Shown: piece after piece, positions 35,641 through 48,378 of the stretch
Numbering within the stretch: the first letter of the stretch is position 1
How the letters are laid out: every line of letters starts with the position of its first letter
NCBI GenBank assembly: GCA_947034895.1
Contig: OX344765.1
Coordinates: 10,359,001-10,423,000 of the forward strand
DNA: 64,000 nucleotides
DNA from: Rhytidiadelphus loreus
Taxonomy: Eukaryota > Streptophyta > Bryopsida > Hypnales > Hylocomiaceae
Direction: 5' to 3'
Translations under genes and position numbers: made by a program
Notes under the pieces: generated by a model
The model's database searches: none
Told to the model about the DNA's origin: nothing
What the model saw: only the letters and a program-made list of their open reading frames with translations

Positions 35641-37402
35641 GAATGATTTTAGATAATTCAACCTTACCTTAAGTAACAAGCACTTCCCCAAGGAATTTCT
35701 GACGTTCCAGTACTCTGGCACCCATGCTGTCAGTCAGCATCGAGTACAAACAGCCTGAACATCCGTCCAATCCACTGCCAAGCTCGAAGAGCGTGCCAAG
35801 TGGCAGTACTCCACAGGCTACTCACGGAAATAGGGCCAAGTCGCGGTTTTAAGACCGAAGAAGAAGACTCCCGTCAAAGGCGGACAATTGCCAGTCCCCC
35901 CACTTCTGCCTTCGCCATCTGCAGCTCCCAGCAGTAGTGCAGCTCCTCTTGCCCCGCACGATCGTCGCCCTTGTCAGCAGCTTCCCTGTAGTAGTAGTGC
36001 CTCCCGCGGGTCCCTCCTCTTCTCATTCTCAATCTCATTCTCTGCTTTCCGCTTTTCCTGTGCTCGTGAAATCATTATTGCTGGGGCGTGTCTTAATGCT
36101 CTCTTTCATTCATTCTTTCTTGATCTGCTTTTTTTCTTGGAAGTTAAAAGAGCGCGTCCAGATTCGGATTGTCGCTTTAAAAGCCAGCCGAGAGTGTGTG
36201 TGAAATTCGAGTGTGAAGGAACATTTTTTTTTAGTTCGTGGCGGTGAGATCGTCAGTTGGATTCTTTTGTTGATCGAGAGTTGAGAGTGGACGTTTGCTT
36301 GCTTTCGAGCTTTGAGAGAGGAAAGATCGACACGAGCTAGCTTCTCTGTTTGTGACTCCAATAGCTAAGGTGAGCGAGCTGCAGCTGGCGAACCGGGGGA
36401 AAAAATTGCGCTTCCGAGTATCGCGAGGTACGTACATTGAGTTCTCTTTCCATCAGGATGTGTTTGACGTACAATTTCAGCTGTACAGCTCTCCGATTAT
36501 TGTCAAGTCATGATGTACTCTGCGAAAGTGAAGAACCAGCCAGCAATGCGAGCCTCAGTCAGTGCTCTGATTCGAACAACGAATCATTCTCTTAGTCGGT
36601 GGTCTTGGAAGTTGTTCATAAGCTGGTTCTTTAAATCGTCGGTTCGAGAGTTTTTTCGCAATGCTAGTCCCTTTATATATTTGTCAGGTGCAATATTAAA
36701 GGAATGTCGCTGGTGGTTGACACGTGATGAATTGTGTAATCTGGATCCTCTGTCAGCTTATTTGGTAGAGGTTATAATGCTGTTTACAATGTCTTTAGTT
36801 GCTTGATGTAATTATTTATCCTGAACTTTTAGAGCTTTGCAACAACTAATTTTTTTTATTGTTACCTGCAAGTGGTCACAAGCAGGTGAGCTATGGTTTC
36901 GTAATAACATGTTCCTAGTTGCTGAAATTTATCGATTACAAGTTCTCTGCAATGCTTACGAGTCAGTGTAGTAATTTCAGAAAGACGAGACTGAGATACT
37001 TGAAGTCACTGCAAATTAGGACGAGATGTTCTCTTGTGTTAACGGTTTCTAATTAGGTGATTCGTCGCTTCTGCTATATATCCCGTTGAGCAAGACTTGA
37101 TAGGTGATGAAGAAAGGAGCTGTCGCTTTTAGCTATTCGAGTGACAATCGTGAACAATGATAAATAGATTCTGACAAGTGTTCGCCTAGGTTATCTGAGC
37201 GCTTTCCTATCTAACAGCACCTTTCTCTGGTCGACATTGCATTCCATGATGACAGTTGGCGTGTGAATTGATCGAAGTTGCATGTTGAGAATCCTTTTCT
37301 TTGTGCTGCTCGGTGCTCATTCAATAGCTTAGTGATTTTTTGTGCGGTTACGGCAGGCTTGGCACGGGCCACCTGGAACTCCGCAGAGATTACTGGGATA
37401 AC
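35641..37402 (+). promoter_or_regulatory. Promoter and 5' UTR (with probable intron) of the 5-phosphatase gene
   Basis: GC content rises from about 35700, and 35880-36430 is CT-rich in a way typical of plant 5' leaders. A 5' UTR intron of 929 bp is likely. Its donor is GCGAG-GTACGT (GT at 36428-36429) and its acceptor is GGCAG (ends 37356), 46 bases before the start codon. The transcription start cannot be placed. Confidence 0.5.
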
Positions 37403-40400
37403 ATGGTGATAGAATCTCCTCGAGGACGGCCAGAGGTACGCGGCATCAACTATTTTCTTCCCCGGTGTTTAATATCTCAGTTGAAACTTTTTTGGATTCA
37501 CAGATAGGAATTTTTTTACAGTTCTCACTGCAGTTGTATTGGGTTAATTTAAAAAATAAATAAATTAAAAGCTCATCAATGAACACTTCTGTTAATGTTC
37601 AACGAATATCTTGCGGCAGTTTTGGCCGCGCCAGCTGGTAAAAAAATGGCTGAACTTGAGAAACACCGGCAACCTTAGCTTCAAACGGGACACCGACATG
37701 GATGTGAAGGGTAACTCCGAAGTAAACGGTGGTAAGCAGATTCTGTGAATTTCCTCAAAGCTCTGATCATGGCCTTACGTTAATAGTTCCACATTTCCAA
37801 AGATCATCTGGTGGGTTCACTGAAATCCAATAATTAATTCTTGTAATGTTCATGTATTTGTTCTGCCTTTGTATTGATCCATGCCCTTAATTTGCGCTGG
37901 GCTTGCAGATTTAGAGGAGAATGGAGACGCATTCGACGTCGACATATCGAACCTTCACGCCAGTGTGAATTTCAATGCCGTCGAAGGTAACGCCATGGTT
38001 GTTATAACGATTTCTTGCATTTGATTGGCCTCGCCTCTTGAATTCGATGAGTATACCTCAATCCGTGTTTTAGAGAGTAGAGAATGATACTCCAAAGTTA
38101 CTCACGTAAAATGTCTGTCTTCCAGTTGCGCCATCATCAAATCCGCTGTCCTTATTGCGAGGACAGTCCGAGACATTGCGTCAGCAGTTTGTTGATGGTC
38201 ATGAATTTCGGTACTTTCTACTCTCTGCTTCTCAATCATTGAAAAAGTATATAATATCTTGGAGCTTGTGCTGTACGTACACAGAAATCTGTTGTTATTA
38301 TGTTGGGGTGTGGGTGGGTAACATAACAACGGTGTGGTTACTTTATAAGGCAAGGCAATTCTCCTTTTTGTAAAAATATTTTTGAAGGTTTTAATCCTAT
38401 AATTACCATGCTGAGCAGAGTAGCAGTGCATTCTTGGAATGTTGCTGGGAAGCCACCTCCCGAGGACTTGGATTTGGAGGAATGGATAAATGATTCTGAG
38501 CCAGCTGATATTTACATTTTTGGGTAAGTTTTCCGTGCTCGGTACACCTTCCAAAATTGATTCCAAATTGCAATGTTAAGAAGGATGACCAAACTTGCAG
38601 CAGTATCTATCTGAAGATATACCATTTGCTCATATGTCATTTGCTGCAGCTTTCAAGAAATCGTTCCATTGAACGCAAACAATGTCCTGTGTGTCGAAGA
38701 TCGAGAGCCAGCAGCTAGATGGGAAGCCAAAATCCGTGAGTATCTGAATAATAAGGACCTCCGCAAAGAGAGTGATCCATTTCAGAGCCGTAGTGCACCA
38801 TCCTCACCTCCCAGTGAAGACATGGGCATCTCTGTTTCTGAGGTTTCCGATGTCGAGAAATTGCTCGGTCGATGCGTGAGTGGGAAGAATCTGGAAACAG
38901 CCTTTTTAGCTACCGAAGGAAACTATTTAAATTATGAGAAAAATCTGCCTGTTCAAATTGAAGAGTGGCCATTAGATAGGACCAGCTATGGTGAAAAGGT
39001 TCTCAACGATAGTGAGTGGCCGCTGGCAATTGCAACTTCGGACGTTACAACGCTCGATTTGCGTGAGGCGGCTATGGCGGATGAGTTACTCTCAGAGAAA
39101 GCTAATCTTGTAGCCCCAATGCTATCTTCAACTGGAGCTGTATGCTACCCCCCCACCGTCGTTCGACATAAATATTCGTGCGTTGCGAGTAAGCAAATGG
39201 TAGGGATTTTCATAACAGTGTGGGTTCGCTCTCAACTTTGGCGCCATGTCCACAACGTGAAGGTGTCAGCTGTTGGACTTGGGCTCATGCGTTACCTCGG
39301 AAATAAGGTAGTGATTCATCTTTCCAGATGGCCTCTAGTTAGATTTAATGTGTCCAAGCATTACTGTCAATACTGTATAAGCTCACCAAGTATAACATTG
39401 TATCTCATCTTTCGCTACTTGAATCGTTGTACATGCTCTGAGGTGGTAAGTGTGTATCCTGATCTTGGTATCTGGAATGAATGCAGGGATCCGTTTCTGT
39501 GAGTATGTGTCTTCACCACACAAGTTTCTGCTTCGTATGCTCCCATTTGACCTCAGGTGACAAGGATGGGGACCAACTTCGGCGAAATGCAGACGTCGCC
39601 GAAATTCTGCGCCGAACAAAATTTCCGCGCTTGGTGAAGTTATTTGGTGTTGAGCTGCCTGAAGTCATCTTGGCACATGAGTGAGTAATACTTACATACT
39701 GCCAGTTCGGACTGCATTAAGAGAAAGTCGACACTGTTTCAGACATTGCTGCGTACCGTAGTCTTAGTAAAATGTTATTGTGTCGCATACTCGCATCCTG
39801 TTTAAGTGAAGTACGTTCCTTAGCTGCTTCTAACGCTTGGTCTTCTTCATATGGCAGTCGAGTCATCTGGCTCGGAGATTTGAACTATCGGCTTGCTCTT
39901 CCCGATAAAGAGATATGGAAACTAGTCAGCTGTAGCGATTGGGAGTATCTCTTGCGCAAGGATCAGGTGATTAACACAAGTCCACTCGATTCAATTGAAG
40001 GACACAATACTGCGAGCCACCATCTCATGTTTGTTTTCTAGCGTGGATATTTGCAATCTTAAAGATTTTCTTTTACATGCGAGTGTTTGAGCAGCTCAAA
40101 CTGGAGCAAGGAGAGGGTCGAGTGTTCAAGGATTGGCAAGAAGGTCCAATACATTTCTCTCCGACCTATAAGTACAAGGAAGGGACAGATCAGTTTTCTG
40201 GCGAGACCTCAAGCACTGGGGAGAAGCGACGATCACCTGCTTGGCAAGTTCCATCATCCGCTCGTTGCCCCTTGTTGCCTCCTGGGGATGGGAGTCTGAA
40301 AAATGACATTTGACTAGAGACCGTGAGGTATATGGCCTGACTGGTGATAAGTTTCACGCTGCAGGTGTGACAGGATTCTATGGTATGGAAAAGGCATGAA

Positions 40401-40833
40401 GCAAGTAGCTTACACACGTGGAAGCCTGAAGTTGTCTGACCATCGTTCAGTATCTGCAACATTCATGGCCGAGGTGGAAGTTATCAGCCACAGAAAGCTC
40501 AAGAAAGCATGCATTTACCCGAAAAACATAATATTGGATCAGCTAGAGACAGTGGAGGTATATTTTTTAAAGTTCTAATTTGTATGGTAGGCCGAAACTC
40601 CTTTTCATACTCATTCCGTATGCTACAATGATTCACCCTTACCATCGGAGTCTATTGAAACAATTTTGGTGCAGGAAAAAACAGGTACATTCAAGAATGA
40701 GGTTTCTGTCAAAAGATTACAGAGGTTTCGAAATCTTGCAAAAGCAAATAGTTTTGTGTACCCTGAATTCTCCGTTTCAAGTGCTCGAGCCTGGAGGGGA
40801 GATGCACCAAGGTATTCCTCATACCGTGAGTAG
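37403..40833 (+). CDS. Type I inositol-polyphosphate 5-phosphatase (plant IP5P)
   Basis: Removes the 5-phosphate from inositol phosphates or phosphoinositides in the cytosol or at membranes. There are eleven exons: 37403-37435, 37620-37731, 37909-37986, 38126-38210, 38419-38523, 38650-39307, 39487-39680, 39858-39966, 40095-40243, 40365-40557 and 40675-40833. They give 1875 nt and 624 aa with all phases consistent. The N-terminal FWPRQLVKKWLN motif is typical of plant members. The catalytic domain begins at VAVHSWNVAGK (about residue 105), followed by GFQEIVPLNANNVL. A variable insert comes next, then SKQMVGIFITVWVRSQL, LGNKGSVSVSM, WLGDLNYR (426-433), FSPTYKY, the catalytic PAWCDRILW (506-514) and LSDHRSV (531-537). 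The intron before CDRILW has a GC donor (TTG-GCAAGT). The gene is convergent with the rhomboid gene. It appears intact. Confidence 0.93.
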
Positions 40834-41956
40834 GAGTTGCAGAAGTTATGTCCAGTGAACTATTCAGAGGTTTTATTATGACTTGCAAGAATTCTGTCTG
40901 GTTTAAAACTATGATTTTTGCAGGTCTATCAACTTGCACTGTGTTGGTAAAATGAAGTGATTCCTCACATCTTTACTGACGTGAGAATAGGGTTGGAGGA
41001 ATATTTCGGGTTCAAATGTGTGGCCACAGTTGAAACTCTCCGACTCCCAACTTCGTGTTCGTGCGATACGCTTGGACAGAGAAATTCTACAAGGTGTTCA
41101 AGGTGGTGCGATTATTCATCATGATCATTAAATGCGCATTCTATGCGTCAACCTTAAAAACTGCATGAACTAAGCAGAACAACATGGCTACTAAATATTA
41201 TGGAAGAGACTCAATCGGACCACGCTCCTTCGGACCCATCCGAGATTGAGGAGCTTCTACAATCAGCCTACAATACTCGCGTTGGTGGTGAGTTTGCTTC
41301 GAACCATGGTGAATATTGCATCTTTTATGGACTATCTTTGCATATTGAATTCTCTTCTCATAGGTCTATCACTATGGATACTAGGACCTTAGAAACTCTG
41401 AATCGTATCGTGAATACTGCGTACTGAGTTCAAATTCAACTAGAATAACGAGTGAATCTGTGGAAACCTCTGACGTATACTCTTGTTACACAGAATTTTA
41501 TGTCTTTGAAGAATCAAGGGCAGCACTGCATTGTCGTAACTTTTACGACCTCATGTAGCAGCGGCCAAGCAATTTCACATACAGTGACCATCCAATGGCC
41601 CCTGGCCAAGGCCCTTCGATGCTCAAACTAAAGCCCTGCCAATGTAGCATTAAGAATGAAACCTTTAGTGTTGTGATCATTATATCAAATTGATCTCGGT
41701 CGTGATCATTTGAATTAGTCACAGATTTAGTAGCGGTGGAGGCGTGCTAGGCACAACTGATATGTAAGTGTACCAGGACACCTTGTAAGATTTCCCTGTG
41801 CATATTGATAATTAAATGAACTCCAGCAATGAACACTTACTCTCGTGTCCTTGTTGGACACCATCTTGGTATAAAAGTTGTTCGCGTTATTCAAATAAGT
41901 TCATTCTGTATGGTGTAGCAGCGAGACATCAAGGACATTTATAACCTTGACTTACT
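40834..41956. other. Space between convergent genes (3' UTRs)
   Basis: This should hold the 3' UTRs of the 5-phosphatase (plus) and the rhomboid (minus). A 75-codon frame at 41200-41427 starts with an acidic stretch but has no upstream support, and I regard it as non-coding. Confidence 0.5.
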
Positions 41957-44093
41957 TCATAAGCAGCTTTTGATGCAGTGGGTAAGGATATCTTGGACAG
42001 TCCCATTTCTTATACTGGTCTTCGGTTTTGTCAGGAGGGGGCCCAGGCAATCGACTTGCTTATGGCTGGATCGAGTAGAAGAGTCGCATACAATATTTCG
42101 ATCCCCATAGCATTTCCATAAGTCTGTTGGAAGGCATGTCATGTAATGACACCAAGTACACCCTTCTCTTGCATCCGCACCTGCACATAGAAACGCTTCA
42201 ATGTCAGTCTCGATCAGCAAATGCTGTTCGAGTCGATAAACTGCACTTTAGAAACCACTTTTGACTTTGCGAAAAAGACAAAACAAAGCCGGACTTTGTG
42301 TGCCCACCTGTGAAATGTGCGAAAAGAGCTGCAACGAAGCCTGCAACGAGAAGGTTGAGCGAGACGATCCACACAACCTTCTGGCAGTGCGAGTGCTTCG
42401 ACGTGACCGGCAAGTCGTCCACATCGTAAATGATAGTTGGAAAGCAGCGCAGCTGCTGCTGCGGTTTCACCCAGTCAGCTTGGGGTCGAATTAGCAACAC
42501 GTTCCCCAGAAACCAACCGGCAATGAATCCTCCCAGATGCATGAAGTTGTCCATGAGGGGTAACAGCCCATACACAAGGGAACTGACAAAGAACAATGAA
42601 GCGGAGACGATGAACCGAGCGCGCTGGTGCGGAGAGCTGGCACCCCAGTTCATGAGCACTTCTGCAAGTCTAGCACCGACTAAGCCCATGGAGGCTCCTG
42701 AAGCACCCACAGACACTCGGCCATGCACGAAGAGCACTGAGGCTAGAGCCCCAGCCAATCCCGCCAGGTAATAAATCAGCACAACCTGTGGAAATAGCCT
42801 TTGAATGCATCTGATCATAAAGATCATAATTAGGAAGACCATAACCCTTCATGAGCAGCAAACAGTATGTGATTAAGTGATTACGTGCGTATGTGCTTAT
42901 GATCATGGATTACGGTAGAGTAACGAACTGTGTGAAATTACCAATTAATATACTCTGAATTGGCTTACTTGCATGAATCCCATCCTTGAGGGATATGCTT
43001 CAGGAATCACACTGTATGCCAAATTTCTTCCAATGAATTTCTAAGAATCCTTTAAGCGGGGGAAGCATCTAGGACATCATGGGAACAAGCACCCACAGGT
43101 CACAACTCAGACTAATGCCCTCTTCACAGATGCTTATTCCACGAAGCACCGTGGAATAAGTTTATTACCCTACACACTTTTTGTTAAGGTTTTTTAACAA
43201 TGGTGAAAGGCAAGTAAATTAATCGTAGAGTGATCATACCTTCAGGAATCCGAATTCTCTCTCCAGCTGGACACCAACATAAAGTAAACAAGCAAGGTTT
43301 CCGGCCAAGTGGAACATCCCAGCATGTAATGTCAGAGTGGTGATGAGACGCCATTCTTGGCCTGCCTCGCTAACGAGCTCCGATTCAAGTGCACCGAAAT
43401 CCAACAAAGAGATGGCCGACGGTCCCAACAGGGGATTCTCTTTCAAAGGTTGGAATGGAAATCTCTTTACGAAGGCAAAGATACAGTCGTCGCTCTCCCC
43501 ACCGTTGGCGTCCTTCCTGTCGCAATTGTTGTGTGACATGGCCAAGATGAAGGCAATCAGGTGAATCAATGCAAGAGCTGGGATGATCCATGGTGTCCGG
43601 ACTCGTTCAGCCTCCCTCGACGACTTCAGTCCGTATCTTTGACGCATTTTCATTACGAGGTCTGCGGAAGTTGTGTAGTCATGACCTAATGTGTACCATC
43701 TCAACATACATAAGTACTAGTCTTTCATCTCCAATTAGGGTTTGCAATATATACTGTACTCAAGCTCATGACTGACGCCTATTTGTGTTCATGACAACAA
43801 ACAGTTTGAGATGATATGAGTGCGTGCAAAGGACCTGGATTAATGGCAACAGATGCCACAGCGTCCACCGGAGCAGTCGAGTGCAAGCTTCGCAACGGGC
43901 TGACGTAATTGAAGCCTGTCTTGAAGAAGCTGGGAGGCAGCCCCATTGCCGGGAAATCCCCCAACCCTCCACCCATGCTTGAACTTCTTGAATTGTGTGC
44001 TCCATTCGTGGTCCTCTCTCTGTATGAATTGGGCGCTGTTGTTTCTACCTTGTTTCTCACCGTATCTGGAGAAGACAATGCACCTTGCACCAT
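41957..44093 (-). CDS. Rhomboid-like intramembrane serine protease, plant secretory type
   Basis: Cleaves membrane proteins within the lipid bilayer, probably in the Golgi, plasma membrane or endosomes. Exons on the minus strand are 44093-43835, 43661-43240, 42785-42308 and 42180-41957. They give 1383 nt and 460 aa, with GT-AG introns of phase 1, 0 and 1. A Ser-rich N terminus of about 100 residues precedes a first TM segment (WIIPALALIHLIAFIL). Next come NPLLGPSAISLLDFGALES, the WRLITTLTLHAGMFHLAGN block, the catalytic serine in VGASGAS (S256) and the catalytic histidine in NFMHLGGF (H310). The C terminus carries the Cys cluster CTWCHYMTCLPTDLWKC seen in plant members, then a tail of about 50 residues. 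Both catalytic residues are present. The start is the first ATG giving a continuous exon and could be refined. Confidence 0.92.
43133..43200. repeat. Two small hairpins in rhomboid intron 2
   Basis: CTTATTCCACG (43133-43143) and CGTGGAATAAG (43150-43160) are a perfect 11-bp inverted repeat with a 6-nt loop. TTGTTAA (43181) and TTAACAA (43194-43200) form a second, weaker one. Confidence 0.6.
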
Positions 44094-44440
44094 GGTTCGC
44101 CCCAGATCAAATTACAATCATCAGAGAATCACAACGTTTGGCATGAGATACCATTGCAGGGTATCTCCAGAGCATGGACAGTGAGAATAACATACAGTCG
44201 AAAGCCAGGAAGATTGCAAAATAGGCTCCATGAATGCTGCTTTTTTCTTTGCACGAAATTGGAGACCTGGTCACCAAAGCGACGTGGAATTGGAGAGGAG
44301 ACAAAAGGCCATCCATGCAACCGTTGTCACTACAGCCAGCCTCTCACCGAGGGTGCCAATGGTTACCCAGACCACGAACGTGTTTCATCATCACCTCATT
44401 TGTTGGTAACTGAACGAAAGTACAAATTATATGTAAATGT
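44094..44440 (-). promoter_or_regulatory. Upstream region of the rhomboid gene
   Basis: GC-richer than the repeat DNA beyond it and presumably promoter and 5' UTR. No TATA box or transcription start could be assigned. Confidence 0.4.
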
Positions 44441-44443
44441 CTT

Positions 44444-44770
44444 CAGCCCTAAATATCCAAGGTATCACAGTTAGGTGTGAAACATCACAAAATTTTGAAG
44501 TGAAGTAGAATTCTACCTTCTATTTTTTTAAAATTTTTAGCCTCTTCATTTTTAGGTGATCAATGACTTTAGTCTTTGTGGATCAAAGTTTTATGATTTT
44601 TCTATTCAAGTTTTGATGCTACGAGGTCCATTGTATAATTTGATTTTTTTGTGTAATGAGCTTTTGGAGATGAGTCTCAAATACTTGTGGATAAAAACAC
44701 ATTCAAAATTCATTCAAAAAGTTTGTAAAGAAAATTTTGAACGTTGAGAATAAATTGATTATTCTATACA
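44444..44770 (-). mobile_element. Diverged fragment of a piggyBac-type MITE, copy l
   Basis: Starts TTCAGCCCTAAATATCCAAG, a decayed form of TTAACCCCTAAATGCCCAAG. It follows the internal order of the 33300 and 53031 elements (TTTTGATGCT, GAGCTTTTGGAGATGAGTC, AAAACACATTCAAAATTCAT, AATAAATTGATT). The right end is not found. Confidence 0.6.
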
Positions 44771-45888
44771 TGTTATTTCTTTCATTCTCATATTTTTTTA
44801 TGACCAAAATTTTAGGCTAAATTTTTATGACTAAAATTCAACGATGCTAGCACTGAAGCCTAGTCAAAGTAGCAAGCTTGTGAGCCCCAAGTGTGGAGCC
44901 TATGAGTCTAGAGTTCCTAACATCAAATTTTTGCAAATTTTTTGGGTAAAAAATATTAAAACTCATTTTAAAAATGTTTTTATGGGACCTATGACCAAAA
45001 ATTATTCCCATGCCCTATGATCATGGTTTCAAGTTTGTAATTGGTTTTTCTTTTGCAAATATTAATATTGAATTTTTGTATAAGAGAACAATATATACCA
45101 CCACTTGAATTTAAATTTCCAAGCAAAGGTCTCTATTAATATTAGGTCACTTAAAAATAAGTGATTGAAGATATAGTCAAATATTTATTTGAAGGTAAAT
45201 GACATGTTATAAATGAACTATCTAAACCCACAACTTGGGCCATGTCTATCAATGATTCTAGTTTGTATTAGAACAAGCTTCAACTCATTGAAGCTATAAT
45301 TGGAAGCGTGAATGAACTTGTCTTCATGAATATCCATTTTGAAGAAGTATCTAAAGAAATAGTACAAGTGCTTGCAATTGATGTACTATTGACTACCTCT
45401 AATCGTGAACTGCCCATGTTCACAAAGTCATGGCATATACAAGGTTGAAAGATACCCATTGTGATTTTGGCCAATTAATGATCTATTTTATGTTTGTTCC
45501 TTTCACACTATTTGATATTATTCCAACAAAATCAAAAATTTAACACCACCTTTGAATGACTACCATAATCAAATTTTTTCCGCAATAAGTTGGATCCGGT
45601 CTTTTCTTAGGCCCCTTAACAATTTTGGATGCACACTTGATTTTAGAACCCTATTGTTGAGCTTGACATTTGTTGTTAGATTTGTGACTTATCTTTGCAA
45701 TGTACAACTTTGATGTGTCAAAATTGCTCTCCAAAGCCTTTGACACATATGGTACATTGTTCATCTCCTTCTATGCTCATACAGTCATATACCCTTAGAA
45801 GACTCAGCCTCTATTCAAGTGGAATAGGTTTGAATATGGTGTTGAAAGAAATTCACTTTATTTGGGCTATGATAGTTTCCTTCTAAAC
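44771..45888. other. AT-rich intergenic DNA with a possible decayed coding fragment
   Basis: Around 45282-45450 the plus strand reads about 55 codons without a stop (for example ELVFMNIHFEEVSKEIVQ) and then hits TGA. It may be an old transposon gene fragment, but I cannot name it. The rest shows nothing. Confidence 0.35.
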
Positions 45889-45891
45889 TAA

Positions 45892-46882
45892 CACTATAAG
45901 AAAACTGCGTTTTTGGTTACGTTAGCCATTGAACGTCACATGTTTTTTGAGATGTCCTGCGTTTTCAAGTTAACATACGTAGTCCTGCAAAAAAAATTTG
46001 ACGTCTATACAGACATGGCGTTGTAAACATCAGAACGTTAGATGTCAAATGAGACGTGTACGTCTTTGAAGACGTCCCAAAAAACATCACTTACAACAAG
46101 TTTGTCCACGTCAGCATTAATTACATTTTGCACTTGCAAAAGTTAGTGCGGTCAACAATAGAATATTGACCGCTGGTAAAAAATGCAATTCGGGCAGAAG
46201 GCAAAGATGTCAAGTGAGACGTTTACATCTTTGAAGATGTTTGCAGGAACGTTCCAAAAAACGCAATTCATTGTACATCCCCTTTTTTAGTTATCCCATA
46301 TCGTTTGTCTCTCTATGGACAGAGAAAGAATATAAGTAAAATCTCGAAAATCCTTCATTTTCACTAAATTTCAATGAAGAAATTCCTTCATTTTACCATC
46401 AAAAATTTACTTGAAGGTAAATGGTAAGTTTTTTTTATTTTTGTTGAATTTTACAAATTTACAAATTTATCTTGCCTTATAGATAAGATATGTTATATGT
46501 ACCAATTGATGTTTCAAAAAACGTCTAATTTGACGTCTCAGAAAACACCAATAAAATTTTCAAATGATACAAAAATGATCTGACCGGAATCACCGGATGG
46601 ATGAAAAATTTCACACGTGGCATTGCCTGCCAAAAATAGGTGACGTGTCGTTGACGTGTCCTCCACGTGGTTAGTTTTTTGAAGCTGAAAAACACACGTT
46701 CTTTTTGACATCAACAAAAAACATGCCAAAATCAAACACGTTTTAACATATTTGTTACACGTTTTTTGCACGTCAGTTATAACGGATTTTTTTGTACATC
46801 TACGCAGACAAGGGACCACATCAAGCTGGACGTCATAGTGCGTTTTTTGAGACGTTTTAAAAAACTCCAGTTTCTTATAGTG
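45892..46882 (+). mobile_element. CACTA-type non-autonomous element, copy 1
   Basis: 991 bp, beginning CACTATAAGAAAACTGCG and ending CAGTTTCTTATAGTG, with the 3-bp duplication TAA at 45889-45891 and 46883-46885. The sub-terminal regions are crowded with ACGT-core words (GACGTC, ACGTTTTTTG, CACGTGG), as expected of transposase-binding repeats in CACTA elements. No transposase frame is present. Confidence 0.92.
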
Positions 46883-46885
46883 TAA

Positions 46886-48158
46886 TTAATCTGAGGTTCA
46901 ACTTTCTTTTGTTGCTTCTAAAGACCTACTTTCTTTCCAAGTGAAGTATGTAAGTCTCCAAATCCTCATCCCATGACAAAGTATTGAATGCCTAGCTATG
47001 CAATCTTTTTGGAATCTCTACTTAATCAAATAACCCTTGATTTGAACTATCCTTTCAAAAGACTAGATCAAGAAGCATGGCCCTTTAAGTTTGCCTAATG
47101 TTTGTCATCTTCATCAGGGTAAGGATAATGACATTGCATGTGGTGTTGAATAAGTTGATCCTTTGGTTTTCTAACATCTATAGTCACTTGTTGTGAATTG
47201 TTTCCAACAAGTTGCAAGGAGTGTTGACCATCTCCTCTAAATTTGAATTCTATTCAACCTTTCTACATCACAGTTTTAGTTTTTCAAGTATACATGCAAT
47301 TTAAACCTAAAAAGTCCTCTTGAATCATGACATCAAAGTAGTTCTTGTCAAAATTCAATATTGAATTGTATCCTCTAAAAACCTTAGTCAAGTACAACTG
47401 AGGTTTTGGGAGGGTAAACTTCAATATTTGATTTTGATGAGAACTACACTCCCTTGAGTGATAAGGATATTTTGTGGGATATGCATATATTAAAAAAAAA
47501 TGAAATCCAACCTACAATTGTAATTTTTGCTACTAGTGTGAATAGAGCTCACACTGTAGTATTGAAATTCTCCTAAAAATAACATCACCGACCCTATTGT
47601 GTATCTACTATAAGTATAATTTGTAGATTTAAAGAATAAAATGAATTCTATATTATCTCTCATGTAGTTTTCAAGATTTGCACCAATGACCTCACCAATT
47701 GTCAAGGTAAGTTCAATGAGTAAATGTGTTTGTTATTATATTTTTAGTTTTTTGAATGATTTACAAGTAATGCATTTGGTAGCTTACAAGATGTTATGTT
47801 TTCTACAATTGGAAGATGTTGAGGGGTACTTCAACAATGTGATGAAAAAGACTCCATTATTTTGAATATGGAGTCACCTTTGGAGTTGTTGTTACTCTTA
47901 GAGTACCTTGAGAATTGGAGGATGAAGATTTGTGAATCTATTTCAGGACTTTGTTGAAAGGATTAAGAACTTTAGAAAAATTATACAATTTTAGCACTTG
48001 GCTTTGTGTGCTTCTGAGTATCATTTGGAATTGAAATAATAATCTTCTAATTATAAGTGTATTTCTTTAGGTACTTCAAACTAGAGCTTTTAGCAAAGAA
48101 GGTCATTACTCAACTTGGTTTGCCACCTTTTCTAGAAACATGGCTTGATTAGTCTTCT
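46886..48158. other. AT-rich intergenic DNA, no gene
   Basis: I see no supported gene. One minus-strand frame (47490-47705) is AT-driven and lacks family character. Confidence 0.5.
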
Positions 48159-48161
48159 TCA

Positions 48162-48378
48162 CACTAGAAGAAACCTGCATTTTAGGTTACGTTTTGTAAT
48201 TTTCTAAAAAAGAATTTTAGGTGACGCCCATTGCAACAAACCCATGTTTTTATGTCAACATTGATGTTATATTGAACGTATTATTGACATAAAACATGGT
48301 TTTGTTGCAATGGGTGTCACCTAAAATCGATTTTAGAAAATTACAAAACGTAACTTTAAACGCGGGTTTCTTATAGTG
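48162..48378. mobile_element. CACTA-type foldback MITE, copy 2
   Basis: 217 bp, CACTAGAAGAAACC to GGTTTCTTATAGTG, with the duplication TCA at 48159-48161 and 48379-48381. The whole element is one inverted repeat. About 100 bp at the left (through TTGCAACAAACCCATG) mirrors the right (CATGGTTTTGTTGCAATGGG), with a loop of only a few bases. Its transcript would form a long hairpin. Confidence 0.93.

Noticed and set aside
35888..36247. 119-codon plus-strand frame upstream of the 5-phosphatase
   Set aside because: CT-rich leader sequence reading as Ser/Pro/Phe. No homology and it precedes a likely 5' UTR intron.
38102..38566. 154-codon minus-strand frame
   Set aside because: Antisense across exons 4 and 5 and their introns of the 5-phosphatase gene.
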